A stretch of DNA of 64,000 nucleotides from Tetmemena sp. SeJ-2015 (taxonomy: Eukaryota > Ciliophora > Spirotrichea > Sporadotrichida > Oxytrichidae): contig JAJKFJ010022705.1 in NCBI GenBank assembly GCA_027382625.1, positions 1 to 64,000 of the forward strand, read 5' to 3'. Positions 25,528-36,710 of this stretch are shown piece by piece (position 1 is the first letter of the stretch; each line of letters starts with the position of its first letter). Under the pieces are notes generated by a model, which had not been told where the DNA came from, made no database searches, and worked only from the letters and a program-made list of their open reading frames with translations. Made by a program: the position numbers and the translations under genes.

Positions 25528-26197
25528 TTTAAGCCTCAATTCGATTACAATAAAGTTTTTAAGTATGTGAATTTTAATTTATCACTTTATTTATTCGATC
25601 AATAGATGGTCAATTTTTTTCTGATGTGATTGATTGATTGAAAGGCGTTATGAAAGCATTGCGGGAGTAAAATAACTAAAAAGAGATCAGGAATATGTGG
25701 CGAGACTTTCCGCAAGAGAAAAGGAGAGGACTAGATAATAACTAACTAACCAAATAATAAATTGGGAATAAATTCATAACTTAAAATGTAATTAGAGAGA
25801 TATTTAGAAAAAATTAGGAGTATAATTAAAATACCATATATTGCTATTTCAATAAGTTTTACTTATTCCACTTTATTCTGCTTTTATTTTATTGTAGATA
25901 ATATAATACGAATTGTAAGCAATACTAAAATCTGCTGCGTCTGGTTTAAATATTGCCTATTTTTATTTTCGAGGTTAAGAGGGCAAGTACTTCGACTGTA
26001 GTCACCAAGCTTAGCGATTCTCTGAGTCAATTTGAAATGGTAGATGGGCGGCAATGAATGGCCACTCTTAAATTTCTAATAGAGTTTATAACTTTTATAA
26101 TTTTTCTCAAGCATCTCATTTAGAAATACTAAATAAAACCTTATGGTTCTCGACTTTTGAATCGCTTGTGTGCTTAATTAATAATAAAGTCGTTCGA
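25528..26197. other. Region between T1 and zinc-finger gene 1
   Basis: A plus-strand stretch at about 25640-25730 reads RRYESIAGVKQLKRDQEYVA and may be a last T1 exon. Around 25920-26030 a further open frame reads AAILKSAASGLNIAYFYF-like sequence. Neither has a proven join. The rest is AT-rich. Confidence 0.35.
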
Positions 26198-26955
26198 TCA
26201 GATTAGCTGTATCGAAGAGGACTGATCAAGCAGGTGTATTTACTCAACGTCTAATCTACCATCCATCAAGTCTCTCTCTCCTCTATAAATAAAGTTCAAA
26301 TAGAATTTAAATGATATCAGTCTATGGCAGGAGTATGGCTTTCGACAAAAGTATAAATGGTAAATTTAATTTTGGCTAGTGCATTTCATAGTGAGAAAGA
26401 ATTTTGTGTTTGCTGTAATACTGTTTGCACTCTCTGCACTTTAGATTAGTACGTTAAAATTTATTCAATTAATTAGATAGGCTTTGCCTCTGTGAATCTC
26501 AAGATGTTTCTTTTAGTTAAACAAAGCATGAAACATTTAATATCAAAGTAAAAAGTTAGAGACCTGATTAAATTCCATATCAAATGAATGATTGGGTAAT
26601 TAATCTGTAGAATAATTATATTGCAGGAATCGACGGGGCAGAGAAATGGTTTTTCACCGGTGTGGATTCGGAGATGATCAAATAAATTGTGCCATTTACG
26701 AAAGAGCTTTCCGCAACCTTCATGGTCACAAGAAAATATTTTCGACTGTCTACCCGTAGCGGTGCTTGTATATTTTACGAGTGTGAAGCGGCGAGTTGTA
26801 GGAACGTGTACTTTGTTCGCGAAGCTGCTAAGGTCAATATTCTCACCGTACGTGAATTCCACAGGAGTCTATTCCGATAGCTTTAATTAAATATGATCAG
26901 TTTAATCTCTGAATTGTAATTAGCTTGAATTTTTAGAAGATTCTGTGACTTATCG
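26198..26955 (-). CDS. C2H2 zinc-finger protein 1, 5' end unresolved
   Basis: On the minus strand, [19 protein letters not shown] is followed by [10 protein letters not shown], a classical C2H2 finger and linker. Then comes CPVDSC, the start of a second finger, whose second half ([10 protein letters not shown]) lies about 120 bases further on at 26510-26480, after an intron or IES. A third unit, [20 protein letters not shown], is at about 26440-26380, and the frame ends at TGA 26200-26198. No ATG lies in the open frame before the first finger, so an upstream exon or germline segment is missing. Zinc-finger gene 2, 3 kb away on the same strand, shares the FRKWHN..FDHLR signature. DNA or RNA binding is inferred from the fold. 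Confidence 0.75.
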
Positions 26956-27100
26956 TCAAGCTTAAATATATTTGCTTTATCATAAAACTCATATTAAATT
27001 CATCATATAAAATTATAGCGTACATCCTAGACATCTTTATGTTCCTCTATATTAAAATTCTAAGCCTCTATAGCAATTATACCCTCATTTATATGTATAG

Positions 27101-28090
27101 TATTTATTTTTGAAGCCTACTTGAAAGTCGGCAGTTACGGCACAAAAGTGCTCTAAAAAATATTTATCTAGGGCTATGCGGATGCTGCAATGGGAAGAGT
27201 TTATCTGTCGAAATTTTGCTGAATTATTTTAGGTTAGATGAAATTTGGTTGGCTAAAACTCTTCTTAATAGAATTTGATTACTTTGAATAATTTAAACTC
27301 GATGCCTGGGGTTGAGAAATTTTTTATAAAAATAGGGTTTGTTGGTTCGTAGTTTATGTTGTACTCATCCCAGGCCCCACAATTAAATCTCAATTATAAT
27401 AGAGCATTGAGTTACAATCCCTTGGGACTCATTAAAATTACGCATTCTAGGATATATAAAATGACTGTAGAAAAGGCAGCTGCGACGATAAATTTTATAG
27501 ACTAGAAGCCATTGTAGGCAGAATTTAAACCACTTGGGCAGGTTGTTGGCACGGCTGGGGAAGGGCTTATTATTGCAACTAATTATCTGTATAAAAGTAG
27601 TTAGTACAAAATATTAAAGTGTCGGATAGTACCTCTGTGTATTTATTTAGGATGTCGGCTGAACCACTGACAGCAAAATTAATTTAAGAAGGAATAATAA
27701 TTCAGCATCTGAAAAATATTGGGCAAATTCTAGGGCTGCCCAAAATTATTCGATCCAAAAAGAGGCACTTATTAAAGCAATAAGCATTTAAAGTTTATTC
27801 TTTAATACAATTATAATTAATGATATCCTTAATTTCCCATACTTCCCATCACTACATAATATATTTGAACATTTTATGAAAATCACTCCCGACATTCTCT
27901 TTAGTAAATAGATAAAAATAACATTAGAGTTATAGTGATTCTCTATTGGTGCGGAAAGATGTAGAACTACGATACCGGGTTTGGTTAAAGGTCGTTGGGT
28001 CCTTGAGGATATTGAGACTGGAGTTATTAATAGTTGTTCATTCGAGTATTCTCAAATCAAAAATTAAATTTAAACACTTAAAGTAAAATG
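27101..28090 (+). CDS. Unresolved coding-like segments
   Basis: Four plus-strand stretches have higher GC than their surroundings and protein-like content: about 27100-27222 (LKVGSYGTKVLQKIF), about 27225-27312 (MKFGWLKLFLIEFDYFEQF), 27356-27670 (an ATG-started frame containing NPLGLIKITHSRIYKM and EFKPLGQVVGTAGEGL) and about 27940-28085 (GLVKGRWVLEDIETGV). They are in different frames and no joins were found. They may be exons or germline segments of one gene, or a decayed gene. Because only TGA is a stop here, 100-codon frames arise by chance, so confidence is low. No family recognised. Confidence 0.35.
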
Positions 28091-29255
28091 ATCATAAAAT
28101 ATTAAAGCTTCTTGAAAGACCTCAATTTAATATTTATAATTCTCTGATTAAACTTAAATGTTAGATTAATATTGCACAAATTATTCACATTATGAAGTTA
28201 ATTACTCTTAAATACAATATTATTTAATTATATTACAAGTCAGTTAAGCCGATTAATTATTGAGCACGTCATAAATTAAATGAGAAAATTTTTAATAATT
28301 TGAAGTACGTCTAAAGATAAATTTACTAAATAATTATAATATTAAAATACTCAGGAGTCTATTCCCTCTAGCGTAGTTATATTTTATAATAAGTATTAAA
28401 TTCTGCACTCTGCAGTAATTATAAATATCAAATCCAATATATAACCCCACCCCCGCAGAGAGTCGCAAAGTTTAATTCACCACACGCTCTTGCCTATTCT
28501 ATTTTATAATAAACTAACCAACTTAGGGAAAGAACTTTGCAAGTGGTGCATGACTCGTTCATTTTTATCATTTCACCATCATCTGATAATCGCCCATATT
28601 AAGAATATACTTAATTAAATTTGCTTATGAAATATTGGAATTGGAGTTGTAGATAGTACGAGATAAAATGTGATAAATAAAGAATAAAGCTTAATCAGAT
28701 GATTTAACTGCACTAATGTGATACCATGCTGGTGAAAACTTTCTTATGTCATAATTTGTTAAATTGTTACCCTTGCTACACCCTACACTCACTAAAATTT
28801 GAAATTCATTCATTTAATTATATTCTATAATATGAGTAATTTAACTGATTCTGCTTAAAGTGTAGCTAAATTATTGCCTAAACTCAAATTATTTAAGAAA
28901 AGAGCATCATTAATTATTTCAGAGAAGATAAATTAAATTTTTCAAAGAAAAAAATGGAAGATATGAATTAAATAGAGTGAGAGAAAAATAATATTTATTA
29001 AAGCATATTTGATTAACAAGTGTAATTTTTCCAATATAAAGGAGTGAGATCGATAATATAAATTAGAGATGAAATATTCAAAATCCCAAATTATCCCTTA
29101 TTAAAATTCACAGAGTACGATTTCTCTATAATTACACTTATTAAATAAGTGGTTCTTTAATTTAACAGGTTTAAGAAGCTATTACCTAAAGTGACGTTTT
29201 AAAGTTTAAACATTCGCCATATTGATTCATTAATCTTCATGTTTGAATTACTTAC
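28091..29255. other. AT-rich intergenic DNA
   Basis: Mostly A/T. A short C-rich tract (CCCCACCCCCG, about 28446) stands out but is not a telomere repeat. No supported gene. Confidence 0.6.
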
Positions 29256-30149
29256 TCTATAAAGATAAGCGGAGACGAAAATCCGATCGCACTTTTCGCA
29301 AGTGAGTTTTCTTTTCTTGCGATGGATCTCCATGTGCTTATTTAAATTTGCCTTCTAAGTGAAGGCTTATCCGCAGTCTAAATATAAAACATGCATCTTA
29401 TAATCTCAGTCATCATGTTTAAATAATGTTAAAGCTAAAGTAAATTTGCATTTGAAGGGACGCTCGCCAGTATGGACTCTCAAATGATCGAAGAAATTAT
29501 GCCATTTTCTAAAGATCATCTCGCAACCCTCAAAGTCGCATCTCAGCAGCTTTACAAATCTGTGTGTCTTAGGGTTTTTATATTTGAACACTTTAAACCT
29601 CTTGGTCTGAGACAAAATAAAATATTTATGCTTTCTGAGGGATAGCCTCCTCAATTTTGAGTTAAGATGAGCAAAAGCAAATATATTTTAGTTGAGTTCG
29701 CTTAAGTTATAGTCTTTTCCATCGATGATTTAGATCTCAACATCTTAAAATGAAAAATAGAGTTCAGGATATTACTAATATCTTCTGGAATCTCAACTTA
29801 AATTTTCTTGTCCGGGAGATCAGCATGATTGATCACTTGTTTTTAAATTAAAATGCTATTTAGACCTTCATTATGAATTAAATGTCAAAGGTTTAGGAGG
29901 CACCGCTATCGAATATGCAAGATCCATGGTGCAATTAATGATTGTGAGAGCCGTCATAACTGATGTGAGACTTGTTGCCACCTTGCCCGCTTGCCCCTTT
30001 TTACTTATGACTCCCTAGAGAAACTTCTTCGCTATTTAAAAGTAGGCCAGAGGAGAGTGAAGCAAATCAAATATTATCCAGACAAAACCAATTTAAAATT
30101 CCTAATTTTGGATTCAGCTTTAAAGTAGAGTCTTATTGTGGTATTTCAT
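29256..30149 (-). CDS. C2H2 zinc-finger protein 2
   Basis: Minus strand. The ATG at 30149-30147 is a plausible start (MKYHNKTLLQS). The N-terminal region includes SSGLLLNSEEVSLGSHK and GGNKSHISYDGSHNHQ. The first finger is CDFEGCEMIFRKWHNFFDH with LRVHTGERPFKC (29545-29445); the second is CGQAFTQKANLNKHMEIH (29380-29320); a third begins CEKCDRIFVSAYLYR, then GTAAGT at about 29255 suggests an intron. Between the first cysteine of finger 2 and the rest lies about 70 bases with a TGA, so an IES or intron is needed. The frame also shifts near 29750. Sister of zinc-finger gene 1. Probably a nucleic-acid-binding protein. Confidence 0.7.
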
Positions 30150-30238
30150 TTCTAGTTTTTATAAGATACAGTAAGCTATAAGTGTATAAAATGTAATCAC
30201 AAAGAATCTATTATGGCAAAAATATAATTAAAGTATTA

Positions 30239-30365
30239 ACATTTAAATTTAAAGTAAAGTAAAGTAAAATTTTAGGAATGGAATTAATAATCAATTTCAA
30301 ATCTCAGCACTTAAAAGTACTAGATAAGAAACCGTACTATTATCCTATGTACATTTAAATTTAAA
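30239..30365 (+). mobile_element. 97-bp dispersed element, copy A, with 15-bp flanking repeats
   Basis: ACATTTAAATTTAAA occurs at 30239-30253 and 30351-30365 and brackets a 97-bp unit (30254-30350). The unit begins GTAAAGTAAAGTAAAATTT and ends ATCCTATGT. It matches copy B at 54552-54677 along its whole length, including AGGAAT, AATTAATAATCA, CAGCACTTA and GTACTA. The match stops at the flanking repeats, which differ between copies. This is the pattern of an inserted element with target-site duplication, or of an IES family with long pointers. No coding capacity and no clear terminal inverted repeat. Confidence 0.78.
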
Positions 30366-30907
30366 TTAAATACTTAGGCCAAACTTTTTCATTTTAAGCA
30401 TTAAGAATGGCATACTAGAATTTAATTCTTCTTCTCTCCCATTTTACAAGAGAAAACTGAAAACTTATTGGAAATAGAGGATGAACGGATAATATTTTTA
30501 ATAGATATATTAAATCTTAGATTTTCTTAGGGACCATCTGATTTTGGATGCTCCTCTTAACTTTCTAAAATCAATCTAAATCATTATTAAAATTTTTTTT
30601 TAACTTGATCCTTTCTTATTTGATCCTTAACCATAGAGAATATTTTGGAAGGAACTTTAAAATAATGATTATAGATGAATAACTATATTTCCAAAAGCAC
30701 CTTCTATTATTTATACAATAAATTATTTAGTTATGAATTGGAACACTAAGGAATTCGAGAAAGAAAATTTGGGTTTGTGACAGCCAAGACCTAATTGAAT
30801 AATAATTGCTAGAGGCCACTTTGATATGGACTGACTTAAGGGTCATCGTGTTGCTATTATACCTCATTATAAATGCTTAGATAAAATTAGAGAATAGATT
30901 GGCGATT

Positions 30908-31330
30908 TCAATATTCCAGAATACTGAGACTGGTACCGCCTAGCGATGCAAAGGCGTTGACCGGTGGCGGAAACAGTGAGAGGCACAAACTCTGGGATGG
31001 TGAAGATTTTCTCTCTAGAGCATTTGCGTCTATCTACTCTATAGAATTGTTCCTTGATAACACTATATTATTGTGTATGCACTTAACTTTTAAATGACTA
31101 TAGGATTGAAGACCTTGGGCTCTCTGAGTGGGAGAGTTTTCTCAAGATTTGCAGTGGTGGCAATAAAGTAACTACTCTCCTTGGCTTAAACTGTGCCTAA
31201 AAATGTACTTTAGTAGTTTGCTCAAATATTCAGGAGGAATTCACACTAGCCTCATGAGGAACGCTCATTAACAGAGCTCCTCTTTGAATCTCAAACCTTA
31301 TATCTAATGTTTCGTTCTACTTACCATAGT
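30908..31330 (-). other. Ambiguous coding-like block
   Basis: GC is higher than in the flanks. On the minus strand LDIRFEIQRGALLMSVPHEA (about 31313-31254) and EYLSKLLKYIFRHSLSQGEQ (about 31233-31174) look protein-like, and the second frame continues past one TGA to 30908. On the plus strand PPSDAKALTGGGNSERHKLW (about 30938-30997) is also open. No family was recognised and strand is uncertain. Possibly a displaced germline segment or a decayed gene. Confidence 0.35.
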
Positions 31331-31869
31331 TCTAAAAATAACTATGAAGCATGAGAGAGAGTGTTTATTTAGTTCTAGATAGCTGGAAATATAGTAAAAA
31401 ACGCTGGGAGCTTTGGATATTGGGGTTGGGGTAAGGTCGGACTATCTAGCTATCCATTTTCGCTTTGATCGTGACTGGCCTAACACTTGAACATCATTTC
31501 GCACGCTTGTTGCTCTGTGGTCATTCTAATATAATTTATATTTATCTTAAATGGATTTAGAGCACAATTTTTTTTAAGATTAATGCTTTTTTTTTAATGC
31601 TTTCACATCAATTTGAATTAAAGTTTTAGACTTTAATTAAGTGAAAATTAGGAAAGCATAGGTTTAAGAAATTAATTGTAATATATTAAAATTAAATGAA
31701 TTGATTATTCTAATCAATCTCAATTTAATATAAATTACACAACTAGGGATAACTCAGGAAGTAAATCTAAGCTAGCCAACTAATAACAAATTTTAGCTTT
31801 TCTTCAGAATATCACTCAATTAATTTAAAACAATAGTTGTTAAAATTAATTCAAAATTTCCATTAAGAT
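31331..31869. other. No supported gene
   Basis: Starts with a short GC-richer stretch (about 31395-31480), then becomes AT-rich. No convincing frame. Confidence 0.5.
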
Positions 31870-34663
31870 TCACAATTAATTTGGCTTTATCTTTATTAAA
31901 ATTTAAACAGAAAGCTTAAATATATCTCTTTAACAAATTAATAATTAAAGAGTTTAATCTTTTAGTAAGCTCACTTTGTCTAATGAGCTATAAAATTTTA
32001 GATAGTAAGTAGCTGCACCACCATTATCTCCAGAAGAACATGAATAAGTAGCAAACAAATAATCCAAATTATGATTCTAATCAATTACTTTTCAATGCAA
32101 CTGATTTATCATTTAAATGCTCTTCAGCCTTCTACAAAAGCTTGGAATTATCAAGGCAATTTAAACCTCTTTTGCCCACAATCACTAAAATAAGAAGGAG
32201 AGTTCATACTCGTAGTTAGCCTTCCACACATTTTCAACAAAGATGTCCATCTTCAAGGATTCAGGGAAGCCCTAGAAATCAACCCGATTTCTTTTCACTT
32301 TCCAGTTTTCAAACACAGCTCGCTACACCATATACTTCATAAACAAAGTATTGAAGTAATCTAGCGACAAACTTGACAACGATATCTGAGGATTCACTTG
32401 AGCCACTAAGTTCTGTAAAAACTTTTGCAAGGCTCTTGGCTTGAAGATAGATTCAAAATACTACAAATAAACTTCTCATCTAAAGTAGAAGTAAATATAT
32501 TCATCCAGCTATGATATCTACTTTTCATATAATTTTGCTTTCTCTTCTTCTGTTGGAGCTTAATAATCAGCCAGATACTGCTGCACAAATTTGAGGTCAT
32601 GCTAAGCATCTTCCCAACTACTCTAATACTATATTATACCTACCTTAATTAAGTTTTGAGAAACTCTCTCTTTATCTTTGTTTAGTGTTGGGATTAGAAT
32701 CATCGGAGTCACTGCCGCTATCGTCAAAGTCCCCATCATCATCTTCATCCCCGTAACCGCTACTCTCACTGCTAACTAGCTGATGCAGCTTCCTTTTAGT
32801 TGTGGCTTTTTATTGCTAAAGTCTTGAACTCTTAGTCATCACTTTGGAAGCAACTTCATTTCGCTATCTCAAGCCAATATTATTTTAAAGAATGTATTGA
32901 TTTTAAATCTCTATGGTTTTGGATCAGCCTGTCCTCCTTTAAAATATACTACAAATTAAATTTAAAATAATAAATTATCTGGGCTGGCCTAGATGCCTCT
33001 ACCACGACTGTTTCTTTGCTTATCATTTAATGGCTTAATGTCTGCTACATTTTGCTTTTTATATGTTATATGCCTCACATCAAACGATCTATCTTAAAAT
33101 TACAAAGATAATATATATTCTTCCTCTTCATCCCTAGTTTCTCTTTAATTATCAACAAAGCAATTTATATATGACATGTCTTTATTGGAAAATTGATATT
33201 TATTTAGACTCTTTGTCTTCGTGCAGGTAGCTTGCCATTATTAGCATTGGTTTTATATTCCCGTTCTCCTCTTGAAGGTTGATTTTGTTTGTGTCTGTAT
33301 CCACTAGTGCTCTTGTTATCTCTCTAATTTCTGGCTGCATTTTTAGTAGGTTTATCTTTTAGCTCAGCATTTCCACCTTTTGTAGTTCTATCCAATTTAT
33401 TTTGAATTTTATCACGCTCCCCTAAATTAAAATTATAAGAAATTAATTGATTATTTATTCCCCTGCTTTCACTTTACTGGCCAAGTTTTAAGATTGAACC
33501 ACCTTTCCCATCATCTTCTGAGGAGTAATCAAATTTTAATATTTATGTTATTATTAATATAATTATCATAGGGATATCGGAATTTTCACTATCTCTATCC
33601 TCTTCTCCAATTGAATACTTCTGTTCTTCCTCCTCAGAAAAGTAATCTCGCATTTAAACATCACCATAAATCAATAACTTCCAATTTGAAATAAAAATAA
33701 GTCAATGAATACAATGAATTTTATATCCAAGTAAATTACGTTTTCTTAAATATTTATAATAATCTATTAAAACATTATGAAAATAAAAAAAGATTATTTT
33801 TAATAGGGATAGATGCATCTTTTGGTTCGAAATTTTAATTACAAAATATGGAATATAAAGGCTATTAAACATGAAAATTATTTTAATTTAAAGCAACAAA
33901 AATTTTTTTATCTCTAAATCTATCCAATTATATAGATATTTACTGTTAAGAATATCTTGTAATTTATTTCTCAAAGTAGATATGTTTTTATAAGATAAAA
34001 TCTTCTGTCTTTAAAATCACCTGGTTTTTGAAAAGCCTTTTTATCACTATTTAGATTTGAAAGTGACACTGGATTTGCGGAGCTTCTGATTTGCTTTGCT
34101 TGAGGACTGTTCTGCTGCTGCTATCTCTTCTCCTTTTATTGGCGCTTTTATCTCTCCTTGGTCATATTATTCACTATGTATAATTAAATTTAGTGAGTAG
34201 AGAGTATTTGAACAATTTAGCAATAATTAAGCTCTGATTGACTTCCTCGTATTTGTCATGATTGACGCTGTATAGATTATCTATGGAGATTTCATCATAT
34301 AATCTATATGCAAAAAATAATGATAATCTAGAATAGAATCTTAGACGTTAGTTTTATTTGCTTGGCCAAAGCCTCCTGACTCTATCCTACTTGCATCGAA
34401 TGAGTTCTCGGGAGGTCAACGGGATCTATCTTCATTTCTCTTTGGGAGTGTAAAAGAGTTTTAAATTCCACTTCTATCCAAGTTTAGAGTGTTGTTCAAG
34501 CTCCTTGAGAAATAAGTAGTCAATTACAATGAGACTTAAAAATCATTTATGAGTTATCGGGATTGAAAACTTTGGAACTTATCCTTCCACTCTAGTCAAC
34601 GATTTTAATAGGCTTGCGAGCTAGAGGCTTTTGTTCTCTTGATTGATTATTTCTGTCTGCCAT
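31870..34663 (-). CDS. Unrecognised protein with acidic middle
   Basis: Starts at ATG 34663-34661 (MADRNNQSREQKPLARKPIK). Readable parts: NTLNLDRSGIQNSFTLPKRN (about 34500), SFDASRIESGGFGQANKTN (about 34395-34340), an acidic stretch SSGYGDEDDDGDFDDSGSD (about 32770-32700), then DAQHDLKFVQQYLADYQAP and a helical region with LDYFNTLFMKYMVQRAVFE (about 32370-32300), finishing LDKVSLLKDQTLQ and TGA at 31872-31870. Introns begin with GTAGG or GTAAG near 32640 and elsewhere. An in-frame TGA at 32478-32476 can be removed by a 24-bp excision at TTTA repeats; another at 34418-34416 is unexplained. No family recognised. The acidic Asp/Ser tract followed by an all-helical region gives no firm function. 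Confidence 0.6.
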
Positions 34664-35260
34664 AATACCAAAAAGTAAGTCTTAGTGCTTTAATTTTAAA
34701 TTTGAATTTAAATTAAATTATCAAAAATTTGAGATATCTATTGGTTTAGTAGAAAAATTTTAATGAAAAGCTATTTAAATTGATCAATAAGAGCCTCGCT
34801 TTGAAATGAAAGAAATTGTTTAAAGGCTAATTATTTGATAGTCTATGTATGTTTTAACGCAATAAACAAATTTGTGTGTAATATCGCCTACATAATTCTT
34901 AGTAAATATAAATAATTCTTCAAGTAAAATCACTTTAATTTTCTTATGGCTGTTTAAATAAATTGTACACTTTTAAATTTTCTTAAAACATAATATTTTT
35001 AGTTTATTCTAGTAATGGACTACATATTCTTAATTCAGAATCAGATTCATGATGATTTAATTGTATAAATAATTTGATTCCAATTCCAAAACATTTGCTT
35101 GATAATCGTCTCATAACTTTGATTCTAAAATTAACTTAAATTTCAGGACATATAAGTAATTAAGTTTTGATAAATTTAGCTTGTACAATAGAATTCATCA
35201 ATAATTAATTATAGCTGCAATAAACAGCACAAAATTCTAACCTATAAGCATCACTCTGTC
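34664..35260. other. AT-rich intergenic DNA
   Basis: Lies between the divergent starts of the minus gene (34663) and the TLC-like gene (35261), so it should hold both promoters. No distinctive motif was recognised. Confidence 0.55.
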
Positions 35261-36097
35261 ATGTATTAAGAGCATCACAAAGCTTGGCATTACTACCAAG
35301 TAGCCACTCTCATCCCTTGCATGCTTTTCCTACTCTAAAGATTCCTCAAACGCAAAGACTTCTCCAAGTACTATTGTACTATTTATATATGTGTGAATGA
35401 ATTTAACTCTTTCTAGTAAGATACGTATTTAAGGATTGATTTTAAGAATAGATCAGGGAAAAGTATGATAATTACTTGGAATGCTTGAATCTGTTTGACA
35501 TGAGGCCTAGTCAATATAAGAAGAGCTCTCTCAAATTGCCACCCACAGCCACCAAGGAAGAGCAAGAAACTTATCAGCAACTTCTCAAGAAACCCTACAT
35601 CGAAGGGGATAAGTTGGATTCATTACTCTTTATCTTTTAATGGACTTAGCTTACAGGGTGTATCTGTTCTTCGCTATTCTTTACTATCTAGCAGATGTGG
35701 TGATTAAATTCTATGAGATGAAGTTCCCAGAAGACTACCTTGATCTCTGCAAGGATGGTTTCTTCCTCCATCACTTTGTCACTCTAAAAATTAACTATTT
35801 AATAAACTATTGACTCTATTCAGCTTCAAGAGCATTTTCATTGTAGAGCACTACAGCTGGTTCTTGGCAGGTCCAACTGCCTACCATCCGATGATGGTAG
35901 TTTTCCCAAACTTCCCTCTCAATAATCCCATTTACCTAAGCTGCATCGGGGCTTGGATGTATAACCTGCGCTTCCAGGCTTGCTACTGGAACACGAGAAT
36001 CGGCAAATGCTTGTTCTACATCTCCTGCACAATGATGATTCCCATCGTTATGCTCTGGCTAGGTAACTGCATGTCTGAGTTCAAGTGGGATGATTGA
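35261..36097 (+). CDS. TLC-domain-like multi-pass membrane protein
   Basis: Starts at ATG 35261 (MYQEHHKAWHYYQVATLIP, then a hydrophobic segment) and ends at TGA 36095. After a soluble stretch (KKSSLKLPPTATKEEQETYQ) come membrane segments YRVYLFFAILYYLADVVIKF and, near 35755, KDGFFLHHFVTL, then VEHYSWFLAGPTAYHP and two more hydrophobic segments, ending SEFKWDD. Paired histidines in DGFFLHHFVTL resemble the HH motif of TLC (TRAM/LAG1/CLN8) proteins, which include lipid enzymes and sensors. The IES at 35781-35812 sits directly after the HH motif. The frame also shifts once between about 35600 and 35640. TLC assignment is from motif and topology, not a search. Confidence 0.65.
35781..35812 (+). 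other. IES in TLC-like gene, pointer ACTCTA
   Basis: ACTCTA at 35781-35786 and 35813-35818 bounds 32 bp with a TGA. Excision gives LHHFVTLFSFKSIFIVEHYS in one frame up to the natural stop at 36095. No acceptor AG fits an intron. Confidence 0.85.
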
Positions 36098-36710
36098 GTA
36101 CCACCTCAACAAAAAGATACATCATTCTTAAATGCTTATCTTAATCATTAAATCAAAGCTGCAATTGTATCTTGGCAAGACATATAATAAAAAAGCAAAA
36201 ACACGTTGAAATTAGTAGTGGGAGTTTATGATGATACGCTAACAAATATTAAAGCCATTGTAAATATTAAGACTAACTCTCATCACATGATCGCTAAAGC
36301 AAAGTATTGAATTCTTTGGAATTGCTATTCTTGCTTACTCAAATCTTAAATAATACATACTCCTCGCTCATATTTCGTCACTTTTTGTCTAGCTGAAATA
36401 TAAAATTTAAATTTATGAGGTTTTATCATAGGAAAATCGTAGATAAAACTTTTAATGCAATTGGGAGATAAATTGCGCGAAGAGTAAGTTACTCAGAGTT
36501 CATCTGTAGATTATTTGTAATTAATTATCTAATAGCATAGCCAAGTCAATGATTCAATCAAACCTATAAACCAATCAGCAGTCGTAGAACGGATATTCCA
36601 GTCATAACCAAGCAAGCTAGCAAATCAATAGACCTTAAGCTTAATATCATATTTTAAATGTCACTTAAAGAGTGATAGTTTAAGCAATTCAAGGGAAGTC
36701 ATCTTTTGAG
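36098..36710. other. Intergenic DNA
   Basis: No supported gene on either strand between the TLC-like gene and the next start at 36711. Confidence 0.5.

Noticed and set aside
28440..28460. Telomere repeat (C4A4-type) at the C-rich tract
   Set aside because: Only CCCCACCCCCG, not repeated, and not at a chromosome end.
30900..31130. Papain-like cysteine protease fragment
   Set aside because: An early impression from a short DW-containing frame; no catalytic Cys, His or Asn context could be found.
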